Translations under genes and position numbers: made by a program
From: Rhyzopertha dominica
Taxonomy: Eukaryota > Arthropoda > Insecta > Coleoptera > Bostrichidae
NCBI GenBank assembly: GCA_025024175.1
Contig: QCXZ01000003.1
Coordinates: forward strand, 19,860,392-19,924,391
Direction of reading: 5' to 3'
Length of the DNA: 64,000 nucleotides
In this document: piece after piece, positions 1 to 11,700 of the stretch
Numbering within the stretch: the stretch's first letter is position 1
Layout of the letters: the number at the start of each line of letters is the position of its first letter
The notes under the pieces: generated by a model
Told to the model about the DNA's origin: nothing
What the model saw: only the letters and a program-made list of their open reading frames with translations
Database searches by the model: none

Positions 1-619
1 TGAACAGTGAAGCTAAGATACAAACCTGTCGGGAATGATCGAGCGGTATACGATCTATTCCGATATGACTGGATTTCTAAGATTGTATGTCTAATTACAC
101 GTGACAAGTTTACTGTTAAAAGCTCTTTCACATTAATTTACTGTCTGCTGAAGTAATGGGGAGGCGGAAGGAAAATTATTATAAAAGTTTCTCCAGAAAT
201 CATAGTCGACATGCAGTTAGAATGAAATGTTATATAGTTCATATTTACAGAAATAAATGGGTTATTCCATATTTTGAATAACCTGGTATAATATCATAGT
301 AAGTTACTAATATCAAGCTTACTTTTGTATGCACACCCTACTACAGTCAGCAATTTTGCGAATATTAGTTTAGCCCGTCTGTTGCTCGTACGATCTTTGC
401 GTGATTTCAACCTATCGGCTACCCTCTTACGTCCCATGTCCCGCTGGTAATATGGGTTGTATAGTTTACATTTCTGCCCGATCGCTCCAAGTAAATGCCC
501 CTCTTAAGGGGATTCCTTCCTTTTCGTAACGGTAAATTTCAGGGTGCTGATGACGTAGCAAAAATTAACTGTCGAACTTAGCGTAAAAATTAAATGAGAT
601 ATCACTTATCACGGTGGGC
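1..619. other. No gene recognised, left edge
   Basis: About 620 bases of unique-looking AT-rich sequence with no open frame that resembles a known protein, no tRNA and no clear repeat. If the follistatin-like gene downstream has its missing N-terminal exons nearby, this is intron; I looked for a Kazal-type Cys pattern here and did not find one. Confidence 0.5.
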
Positions 620-2461
620 AGAGAATGATTGACAGGACCATAAAACCTTCATAAAATGTAAAAAGACTGTTGGGTTTGGACAATGCAGAAACACAGCATA
701 GGTTCGCCTATCACAGAGTTTGCAGAACAAATCGTAATTCTTCAAATTTAGTATGCTTCCAACACAGCACCGTCATTATATGAAAATATTTTTTTATAAT
801 TCTTTGTTCTACATAATTAGTCAAATCAAACGCTATATTAGTCAAAAGGAATCGAATAATTATGACAAGGTACAATCCATGATCAGTTTATTAGCCAACA
901 ATGAGTACCAGGCAGCCCTGACTAGTTTACAAAAAATGACTAATGACAATTATATAATTAATTCTAATAACAAAAATAAAGCCATATGGACAATAATTAA
1001 TGAAACCACCCACTGGAAAAACACTAATAAGCAAGATTACAAAATTACAGATGAAAATAACAAACTTTTAAATCAAAGTGTTACTGCCAAAGCTTTCAAT
1101 CATTTTTTTACAGAGGCGCCGTTAAAAGCAGCCGCCCACATTTCTAAAGAAATTGATTATAAATTTATTGACAGAGCTTGCAAGTCAAGTATTAGTAAAA
1201 CCTTTTTCTTACATGGTGTCATTGAAAAAGAAGTCTTAATGATAATCAACAGCTTGAGTAACTCATCTGCTACAGGAAGTGATGGAATCTCTAATATTTT
1301 ATTTAAAAAGATAGCACCAATAATAGTAGTTCCCTTAACTCATATAATAAATTTGTCATTTCAGCAAGGTGTATTTCCTAGTAGACTGAAGATAGTTAAT
1401 GTTATCCCCTTGCATAAAAAAGGTCCCAAGGATTGTATATCTAACTATAGGGCCATTAGCCTGTGTTCCAGTAATTCCAAAACAATAGAGTTAGCAGTAA
1501 ATAAACAACTAACAGTTTTTCTAACTTCAAACAACTTAATATCTGCGCATCAACATAGCTTTGTAAAAGGGAGAAATTTGGACACGGCTTTTTTCAGTTT
1601 ATAACTGAGATAGTCTCAACCTTAGATAAAACAAAACAGCAATTGGGTTATTTGTTGATTTCATAAAGACATTTGATTGCGTAAATCACGAAATTTTATT
1701 GTTCAAGATGCAGAAATATGGTATTAGGGGAGTTGCTCTCTCTTGGTTTGAAAGCTATCTAGGGAATAGAGAACAGCAGGTTACTTTAGCGTCAGTATCT
1801 TCAGAAAAGAAAAAAATAAATTTAGGGGTCCCACAAGGCTCAATTTTGGGCCCTATATTATTCTTATTTTTCATCAATGATATGTTTAATTATATCTGTA
1901 ATCTTAGCTGTACTATAGTGTCTTATGCTGATGATTCTAATTTTTTAACTGGGTGTAATGATTTTCAACAAGCTGTTAATGTTTTAACAGAAGTCTGTAG
2001 TAAGATAAATGTCTGGGTTAAACGTAATAAATTAGTTATTAATCAAGAAAAAACAAACGGTCTTGTCTTTGGCTCAGTTAAATCAAAATTTAATGCTAGA
2101 GATGATTTGGTATTGAATGATTCCACGGTCCTACCCTGTGTGAATGTTGCAAGCATGTTGGGGCTAACAATTGATGCTACATTACGTTGGACACATATTG
2201 AAACCATCTACAGTAAACTGTGCAAAGCGTATTACGCTCTTTCAATGGCTTCTAAATTTTGCAGTAAAGAAATAGTTAAACAACTTTATTTCGGAATCGT
2301 TCATAATTTGTTGCGGCATGGAATATTGCACTGGGGTAACTCTTCAGGTTTTCATAAAATCTTTTTGTTGCAGAAAAGAGTCATCCGAATTATTGCTCAA
2401 TTAAAAATGAGGGATTCCTGTAGGAAAGCATTTGAGACACTCAATATTTTAACCATATATA

Positions 2462-2464
<3 letters not shown>

Positions 2465-2508
<44 letters not shown>
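2465..2508. repeat. (TA)n microsatellite, left flank of insertion
   Basis: About 22 TA units lie directly after the LINE codons for ILTIYSV. They form the left border of the palindromic insertion and have probably expanded from the target or the element tail. Confidence 0.9.
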
Positions 2509-2509
<1 letters not shown>

Positions 2510-2932
2510 AAGGAAGGTTGCGGTCGCACACTTATTATATAGGCAGTAAGGGAATATCGACCTGGTGGATATATTAAATCGTTAATGAATACTCTTTTAA
2601 CTTTGCCAAGCTTTCGACATTTATTTTACGTCTTCTTCAGGGCGTAGTAACTTGAGGCTTTAAAATAAAGCAATAGTCTTAATCATATGAGAATCTTTTA
2701 TGTTGAAAATTTTGTATATTTGTTTATAGTACCTGACAGTGTCAAAATTTTGACATTGTCAGGTACTATAAACAAATCTCATATGATTAAGACTATTGCT
2801 TTATTTTAAAGCCTCAAGTTACTACGTCCTGAAGAAGACGTAAAATAAATGTCGAAAGCTTGGCAAAGTTAAAAGAGTATTCATTAACGATTTAATATAT
2901 CCACCAGGTCGATATTCCCTTACTGCCTATAT

Positions 2933-2941
<9 letters not shown>
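2509..2941. mobile_element. Palindromic (foldback) insertion, Penelope-like features
   Basis: A nearly perfect inverted repeat of about 200 bp per arm: about 2534-2744 is the reverse complement of about 2745-2938, with a roughly 30-bp stretch (about 2688-2720) present only in the left arm. The innermost part, around GTCAAAATTTTGAC, is itself a perfect palindrome. Each arm carries the string CTGAAGAAGACG, a short spacer, then GTCGAAAGCTTGG (right arm about 2829-2863). That resembles the CTGA..GA/GAAA hammerhead-like segment in terminal repeats of Penelope-like elements. It sits between two (TA)n runs inside the LINE frame, so it inserted after the LINE. The family label is inference; the palindrome is directly visible. 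Confidence 0.7.

Positions 2942-2999
<58 letters not shown>
2942..2999. repeat. (TA)n microsatellite, right flank of insertion
   Basis: About 29 TA units. The LINE frame resumes directly after it with codons for YIYEAVLFVFKHK, so the repeat marks the right border of the insertion. Confidence 0.9.
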
Positions 3000-3002
<3 letters not shown>

Positions 3003-3413
3003 GCAGTCTGTTTTGTATTTAAACATAAAGCCAACTTTAAAGATTCAAAAATTAATCACTCTTATAACACCAGACGTAAAGAAGATTTAATTCCCAATAA
3101 GCACAAAACAACTTTGTATCAGAAGAGCGTTTATTATAATTGTTGTAAATTTTTTAACAAATTGCCAGGGGATATGAAAGGTTCATCAAATATCCATGTT
3201 TTTAAGCGATTTATTAGGAGATTGTTACTCAAAAAAACGCTGTACAATTTTGATGAGTTTTTTCTAACTTAATAAATGTGTATTATGTATGTAAATGTTA
3301 TGTGTTTAGTATTATTGTACAAATTGTTTATTTTGCTGACGTGGTATCGATACAAGGATTTCCTGCTGTGTATGGAGTTACCTAAATAAACATTAATATT
3401 ATTATTATTATTA

Positions 3414-4240
3414 TATGAAAGTAAAATAATCGATTTATAAAATATTGGTCGAACAAGTTAATTTTCTCTTCAAAAAGTTTACTATTTACAACCAAATATA
3501 AAATTGTTAGACTTTTTTGTTTTTTAGTAATAAGTCATCGAATTTTTTTTAATGGAAACCCCTAAATGTTTTTAACCATTTCGATAGATGTTTTCATTAT
3601 CGAAATTGCAATAGGTACAAGAATTTTACGTAACAATCTTTTCGAATAAAATTCGCTCAGATAAGTAAACAACGTATATACTAAATACAAACAAAAAGGA
3701 AATATACATTTTTTAACAAAAAAGGTAGTTAATTCTTCATTTAAACCAAATGTTCGAAATGGCAGTTGACCCTTTTATTGTTAACAATTTGGTGTTGTTT
3801 TCTTTGGTTAATTAAATAAAATTTGCATTATTTATTTTTTAATAATATTTAGTTTTGCCACACCTTTGTATTTAAGAAATACGCAATATTTTTGCAATAA
3901 TGTATTGGAAGTGAAGGACATACATTATTGCTAGTTGTATTTCTACAAAATTGCATTGCATTTGTACTCTTCCTTTTTTCACAAATGACGATAAGCAAAA
4001 ACATAGCTTTTTATTGCACAGCTAGCTTTATAAAAATTTATTGAATCACTCGGTAAAATAAGTACATCAAATATTTCGTTTTTTCTTCATATGATCATAT
4101 TTGTACAATTAAATTTGCAGCACAGTTGGTAAGTTTACTTACTAGCCATGTGCACTATTAACTAAACTGATTAGTATATTATGTATAAATCTACTATTTT
4201 CGACACCAGCGATTGTTTATTAACAATTATTATTATTATT
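3414..4240. other. No gene recognised between LINE and MITE
   Basis: AT-rich sequence without a recognisable coding region or repeat structure. It is likely intronic or upstream sequence of the follistatin-like gene. Confidence 0.4.
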
Positions 4241-4442
4241 ATATAATATTTTCTCGAAAAGATCGCTGCCGTTTTAAAACTGACAAAAAATTATCGATTA
4301 CACCTGTAATCTTTGTCAAAGACGAAAAACCTCAAAATTCGTCTTTGACAAAGATTATAGGTGTAATCGAAACGTCAGACCAACAATTTTTTGTCGGTGT
4401 TTTAAAACGACAGTGATCTTTCCGAGAAAATATTATATTATG
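4241..4442. mobile_element. Foldback MITE, about 200 bp
   Basis: Imperfect full-length palindrome. The left arm begins TATAATATTTTCTCGAAAAG and its complement ends the element (CGAGAAAATATTATATTA). Matching inner blocks are GTTTTAAAAC, ACAAAAAATT, CGATTACACCT and CTTTGTCAAAGACGAA on both sides. The right arm has about 13 extra bases after the CGAAACGTCAG block. ATTATT runs flank both sides. No coding capacity; a non-autonomous DNA element, superfamily not assigned. Confidence 0.75.
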
Positions 4443-5775
4443 GACGCTGAATGCATTCACCTTTGTATAATTATTATTATTGTTTAGAAGATACAGCATC
4501 TACAAGTTTTGATATTATTTTGCTTTGTAGTGTCGTTACCATGGCAACTAGAGAAAAGAGCGAACCTTTTAGGTAATTAAACACAAATTTTAAAATTTCT
4601 ATTTTCCATACAAATTTTATGGGCAAATCTCGGATTTATTTGCCCTTGATTTGTAACCTGATGTCAAACATGACCTTTAATGGGAAACTTGGTAACTCCG
4701 AAACATTTTTAATGAATTTCCTTGGTATGCTTTTATAAAAAAAAATCCCCCAAATCGAAAGTGTGAGGGATTTTCAAGATACAGCTGCTCCGTACCGTTA
4801 GTGAATCACTTTGTATATACCTGCAAAAAACTCATTAAATCTCCTTATAATCATTATAATATATCATACAGGTAATAATAACTCGAACTAATTATTAGTT
4901 TCTGTACGAAACTAATGATTTTTATATTATTGTTTGAAAAATTATAAACAGCAAGGGAAGTATCCGATGTCTGGTGGCAATTAAAAAACAAAATAGTGTT
5001 GATGATTTCTTTCAAACAAGACATTCATAATAAGATTTGTGGCCAATTGTCAGTTAAAAGTTGTTATTACGAGTTTGCGATCCAAAAGGTCCAGTACAGC
5101 CGGTATTTGCTATTTAGTGTTTATATATAGGTTTGTGAATAGGCTGAAATTTATGATGGGTCGGTAACGCTTTGCTTTGGTTTGCGGATGGTTTTGCGCG
5201 CGCGTTAGAGAGNGCTCTTAGGGATAGATGAATTAAATGTTCATAATTCGTTTTTTTAAATAAAANTTTGCATGCGACCTTCCCAATGTGTTACCAAGGA
5301 GCCCAATCTTTAAAATTTTTAATATCACCAATTTTTTCTTTTTAAGTTGTTAAATTTTGCAAAAATAAAAAATTAGGCCTCTTCAGAACATTAAAACCTT
5401 TCATTAAAAAAAGAATGAGTTAAAAATTCTGTTTACTTTTGAAGATATTCATTGTCAAGTTTACATTGTGAATCCCATAAGCAGGATACGGGCGTAATCC
5501 CCTTAAATTTTGCAGCTTACGAATGATGTACCTGAATAGTTTCGTACCAAATGTATGAAAGAAGTAGATATAATCATATTTAACGGGTTTTAAGCCATTT
5601 AATAATGTGTTTGACCTATAACTGGTGAATTCCTAATTACTCGAAGTTGTTTCGAACTTGGTAACTTGGTATTTCATTATAGTAAAACGTGAAATAGCTT
5701 AAGTATATTTTAAAATTATCGATAATATCCCATTTCTTTTTTTCATACACTTACATGTGTTGTAATTACNTGCAG
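4443..5775. other. No gene recognised, upstream of first visible exon
   Basis: About 1.3 kb of AT-rich sequence with a few unresolved bases. It is probably the intron before the first visible follistatin-like exon. A Kazal domain exon was looked for and not seen. Confidence 0.4.
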
Positions 5776-8700
5776 CAAGGACTAGTCGCAGATCAGCAAC
5801 AGCCAACTGAAATTATAGACGATCCCATATATCTCGATAACATAATCGAAGATGAGAAAAGTGAGAAGCTGGAGGCTTATTATCAGGGCTGTACTATGCA
5901 AGAATATGAAATAATGAAGGTGTGTATTAAATAAAAATAAACATTTAAATTATTAGAAAGTATTTTAGGACAATCTGCTGCTGTACAATCATGCTAGACT
6001 GATGTCTCAGGATAATCATAATAAGGATTATCTGGTTTCGATTATGTTTTCACATTACGACAAGAATAACAATGGGAATTTGGAGGAAACTGAATTAAAA
6101 GAGGTAAGTACATACAAAGTAGTTTTGTCGTTACAATTTCGTCAAAAAAGAGCAAAAAAGCTGAAAGATTCTCTTAAGGCCGGTTGCACAAACGTGTATC
6201 AAAGTTANTCCGAGCAACGTCATGAATCCGGTGTTCTGATTGGTGTTGCTATAGCAATGACCGCAGATTAACGCGAATTAACTTTGATCCACGTTTGTGC
6301 AACCAGTCTTTAGTAACACTGTATTGTAAAGATGTAGGAACTGTAATTCCTAAGCTTCCACTTCCGATGAACTGGTTGAAGCTCTCTGGAAGTTATGTCG
6401 TGATGTTCAATGGTATATGGCAGACGTTTCCCACTCCTAGCTGGGGGCATCTTCAGTGCTTCATGCAGCTGACTGATCCTGTGCTATACAGACGGGTTTT
6501 ATACCTGGTGGGTGGTTTGTTCCGATTGGCTACCCTTCGTTACGTGGTGTGCTGTTTATTGACCAAAACTAGTTTCCTGTTCTACTCAATTGGTTTGTTG
6601 GTATCTGCTGGAACATCTACGATGTTTTTTCTAAACAATGAGAACTCAGCCCAGGATATCGAACGAGTGATACATCCATGACAGGCACCCAAGGAATACA
6701 ACCCATCTTCAAGTCACCGTTTGGCTGCGTTAAATTATGTTTAATGTATTCCAGCTAGGATTTCCAAATAATTGAATGAGGGAATTCGAACTAACTTCAC
6801 ACACCACCAAAATCAGCCAAATGCTACGTAGTTCCAAGGATCAACTACACCCGTTGGATATGTTAGCAGTAAACATGATTTTTTATGAAGACCGTTCAAA
6901 AGTATACGTAGGAATGACCCAAAGTTCTACAGACACGAAGAAGAGAGAGCATGAGGTCTCTACGCCATATGGGATTCACGCACTAAAGGAAGGGGACGCA
7001 ATTGCCTTTGATGGTAATACTACGCTGGCCAAAGTAAATGGATTCTAAAATTTGGTTCATAGAGAAGCCCTTCAATACTACAACTCACCCACAACCTCAG
7101 CCGAGAGGATGAATACCACTTTAGTAGGATTTGGAAACCACTTCTGGCCAATAAACAGCACAGCACGTGACAGCACCAGGAAATCTTAACCACGACTTCA
7201 GATTAAAAAGCCTGCCTGCAGCACAGTATCAGTCAGCTGCATGAAGCACTAAAGATACCAACAGCTACGAGCGGTTGCGACATAACAGCGAAGACAGAAC
7301 GGAAATTTCAACCATTTCATGTAAAGAACAGTTTTGTCAAAATATTATATAATCTGCCGACGTACGATTTATTGCCACCCTTAGTAGGACTGTCTGACTT
7401 TGCTGTTCCACATTTCAGGTAGCGCAACAAGAAAACTTGGACCACCTTAGTAACGGTTGTACACTGTCGAGTATGATTCCATTTGATGATACCGATCAAG
7501 ATGGTAAACTCAACATCAACGAGTTCTATATGGCATTCAGTAAACTTTACAGTAAGTAAAACTGTTTTATTTTTTAAATTCTATTGTACCAATTTCGCGA
7601 TAACACATGATTTGTATCAATGGAATAGATGAAAAAAATTAACAGAACTAATAAAGGAATATGTGCAATGTGATATACTGCTGTCCACGATAAGAAGGCG
7701 GTATCTACATAAATTTTGAAGTTAGGGTTTTTGATACCAAATCACTTATAATTAAAAACCAATAATTTTTTTTCATAACAATAACAACATAAACGTGCAC
7801 AGCATCCAAAAGAAGTTTTTTCTACAAAGTTATAAACTCAGCTGCGTATAGTTACGAAAGGCAGCCGCANCACCTGCCATCGTCATGGGATTGGCAGGAA
7901 CAATATTCAGAAAACTAGAATAGCTGGACGACATATAAAAGTGTTACTGGAATTCCATAATTTTCGTGTTTTTACATTTTGAAGCAGTTGCTACAATACT
8001 GAAATCAGATTTTTTAAATCAAAATAGTAGATCCAAGCTGGCGGACGAATTTTAGTCATACAATATTTTTGAAACTTTGTATTTGAGAGATTTTTAAATT
8101 ATCGGTTACCATCAGCGACGGGCAGGGTAAACGATTCCATCAAAATATAAGAACAATGGAGGACGATGGAGTCCAGTCATGGTAGGTGATTACCTACTGT
8201 AGGTTTCGGAAGGGAGATTAAAAAAATTTCGGCGAGAGAGACCTTCCTTCTATTGTAGAGATGTGCTTATTCAATTTCATTTTTATTATAAAAGATACAT
8301 TTCTTATAGACGCAAAAAGTATATGTTGACCATCGTTAGGCAAGACCTGTCAAACTCAAAGGATATGACTTATCCTTTGAGATGCTTTCGGGATATTTAA
8401 AGAAATGAAGGAGGGCGAGGGAGACAGATTTTCAGGCGGGGGGGGGGGGGGTCAAGTTCATGTTGATCGTTGTTAGGCCAAGACCTATACAACGAGCCAT
8501 CAACGAGCCCCGATCCGTTGAGCCGTTCACGAGCTATGACAGACATCAAACGGACAAATGAAGTGGAAAATGCCCTAAAATTAGAATTAATTTGACGCAA
8601 ATATTTTTTTGTTTGCTATTTTCTTAAATGTCAACTCAATATTAATTATATTATATATAGTCGATATGGAGGGACTTGTGAAATCACTTTTTCAATAAAT

Positions 8701-11700
8701 TTTAAATTGTATCTGTCTATAGGTGTTTTGTCTAATGTAACAATGGAATCTTACGTGTACGAACTTTTTTTGGCCATATTCAGATTGAGTTATAGGTTCA
8801 TTCTACTACATGCTTTATGTTACAACAAAAAAGTTTTTTGACAGCCCGACCAGTGTTATTACATTCATAATTGCTGACGAGCTTGACGGCTTACAAAAGC
8901 AAGCAAAAGCCTGAAATCATCCGCGGTTTTAGACCGCGGCCTATATGATCTTTTGGCGTATCCATCACTTCTAGAAGCACAACCTGCGAGTTTAATAAGG
9001 CTACATCTTCTTTTTTCAGGTGTATCAGTTGTATCACTAGATAAAGCATTAGAGGTCAATCACTTAACAGCACGAGTTGGTGACAATGTTGAAATCAAGT
9101 GCGATGTAACCGGCTCACCGGTGCCGCCTATAGTGTGGAGGCGGAATAAGCTAGATCTGTCCACATTGAACGAAGAAGAAGTGCGAGTATTTAATGACGG
9201 CAGCTTATATTTGACCAGAATTCAGCTTCAGCATGCAGGAAATTACACTTGTCATGCACAAAGGAATAAGGACGTGGTCCAAACCCACGTCCTTTCTGTT
9301 CACAGTATGTGAACTTATGAAAGGCAAATTAAAAATATTTAACTGTTTTTAATGTTTTAGCCGTTCCAGAAGTGCATGTTACGCCTAAATTGCAATCCAA
9401 GAGGCCTGGAGAAGATGCAACTATGCTGTGTCACGTAGCAGGAGAACCTTTTCCGAAGGTATGATTTTTCTTTAAATAGAATTTTGTAGAAGGAATAAAT
9501 TAACCACTATAATGAGCTTTTCCACATGCTTTGTAGTAAATAAAAAGTTTTATTACATAGATACATATTACACAGAAATAATAATATTAATTATTTACGA
9601 TAGGTAATAAAACATTAAATATTGAAGTTGACCTCAGTGGGGGCAGCGATACCAGTTTTATCGTATTTCATAAAAATTTATAGTCAATACATTAAATAAA
9701 TTATTATATTTAAACCTGGAGAAATATTTTTAGGGGGGCTATCGAGAAGTTTTGGGGAGCTTGCCCCCCCCCAAGACCCCCNCTAGCTACGCCCATGTTG
9801 TCGAATCAGCCACTTGCATTATCAAATATATCGCTCATTCAGTTGGAAAACTTTGTAAGAATATTCACGGAAATTACTATAGTAATGTCGGAATAATCCT
9901 ATAAATATAAGCATTTCAGAAGCAAAAATTTCCACAATATTTTGAACAAATCATGAGAAGCTCTTTCTCCAGACTTAAATGTTTTACTAAGGGCAAGTTC
10001 CTAAAATCCAGGGTGTTTTCTACACGCATAGATGCAGAACATTAAGCGTTATTACTTTAATGTGGTGCAAGAAAATTTTACGTGTTTATGAATTAATAAA
10101 CGAATAACAATATTCTAGCAGTTGCTACCAACAAATAGTTAGTGCAGGGGATCCTTGGTTGCCAGCTGCTCAGTGGGCTGGGTATGAGCGAAAAAATAAG
10201 AAGTGACAAATAATAATAAGGGCGCCAAGAAGTTGCCAAGAAGAAGAAGTTGCCAAGAAATTCCCAGAATAAATAAGTATAGCTACCCTCAACTCCTAAT
10301 GGCTAGACAAACAAACTATTATTCACGATTATTTAAATGAAAGGCACACCTAAATTTTAAGTTACTTTAATTGATATAAAAGTTATAAGATTTCCTACAA
10401 GCAATATGAAATTATAAAAACTTGAACTAAGAATAACTCAATTAACAATAGCCCAAAAATTAAACCAATATTCTCGCGCTGCCTTGCAAGAAAATTTCCG
10501 TTAGTAATTCTTTTCTATTTAAATCTCGATGCCCTCTTTCTTAAAACGCATGGCTAGTCGCCACATGATAAGTGCAAAAAATAGCGATACAAAATGGTAA
10601 TCGTTACAATAAAACAAGCCATAGTATTCGCATTGATAAAAATTTGAATTCAAACAGATATTATACCGTAGTGCACTTTTTAAATCGGATGACAATTTTA
10701 TATCGCAGCGTCGCGACGACGACGTGGCGTTGAATAACCCGATCCGTGCTACCTTACGCGATGTACAAATAATGAAGTTGATCTGACCTTATGACGATCA
10801 GAAATCTTGAAATCAGCTAGCGTGACCGCTGATTATGTAACTTCTTGGTAACGAACAGCTCACTTTTAATAGCCACATAGATATCAGGACAGGCCGCAAC
10901 ACCAACTTCTAAGAATTCCAACTGTTCTACACGCAAACCAATCAAAGAAACTCTAGCCAAAGAAAATTTCAGCCCAGACACACATAATAGGTTATCACTA
11001 TGCCAGCTTGATTTCAAAATAACGCGAATACATCAAAGAAAAAGACGGGAAATTGAGTAAGGGATGCAGGATTTGAATTGCACGATTATTATGCGTATTC
11101 AACAGACCTAGCTCCCAGCAATTACCTCTTATTTCCGAAATTAAAAGAATATCTTTGTGGGACCAGATATCACGATGATTATCAAATGATGGCAGCAGCA
11201 ATCGACTGATTAGAGCACCAGCCACAATAATGCTTTTCTAGAGGGCTGGATTGGAACATCGTTGGACCAAATGCATCGAAGTTCATTCGAAGTTCTGTCA
11301 GGGACCATCATTAATGATCTTCTTTCGTATTTGTGATGAATTAAGCCGTCAATTGGAGGAACATAAGAAAAACACACTCACAACTTATATCAAGTGCCGG
11401 AATCAAGAGAATATTTGCTAATACATAAATCATTGTTAGAATGTTGGGCCGATGTTGAAGATAAACTTTCTGTACTGAGGAAACGAGCTTCTCGTTTATA
11501 CATATGTATAATTCACTATTATTTTTGTGTAACTAAATGTTTTGGTACATCGGGACAACATATCTCTATCAAACACAGAAGAAAACGTAGTGTGTCAATT
11601 TTTAATATATAACTTTCTTATTAACTGCTTATCTCTGCAAGACAGGCCGATAGGACTTTGACTAGTTGATAAATTCATTATTGTGGATTAAATTTGTTCG

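Larger units (their letters stand above)
620..3413 (+). mobile_element. 5'-truncated non-LTR retrotransposon (LINE), interrupted
   Basis: Reverse-transcriptase ORF of a Jockey/CR1-type LINE. The first open stretch (753-1604) has the RT N-terminal blocks TGSDGISNILFKK and VNVIPLHKKGPKDCISNYRAI. A frameshift and stop near 1604-1700 separate it from the second stretch (1699-2463), which carries the NLGVPQGSILGPILFLFFIND block and the catalytic YADD. The C-terminal part (YNTRRK, KSVYYNCCKFFNKLP) resumes at about 2994 and stops at about 3271. Between them lies a (TA)n-flanked palindromic insertion described separately. The element ends in an (ATT)n tail at 3395-3412, typical of some CR1/Jockey-like LINEs. 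The endonuclease half is absent, so it is a dead, 5'-truncated copy. Assignment to LINE is firm; the exact clade is not. Confidence 0.85.

Noticed and set aside
1..5775. Missing Kazal exon of the follistatin-like gene
   Set aside because: No Cys pattern of a Kazal domain with splice borders was found; it probably lies left of the window.
10817..11225. Two overlapping - strand frames as a gene
   Set aside because: No recognisable domain, no splice context and broken frames around; most likely old transposon sequence.
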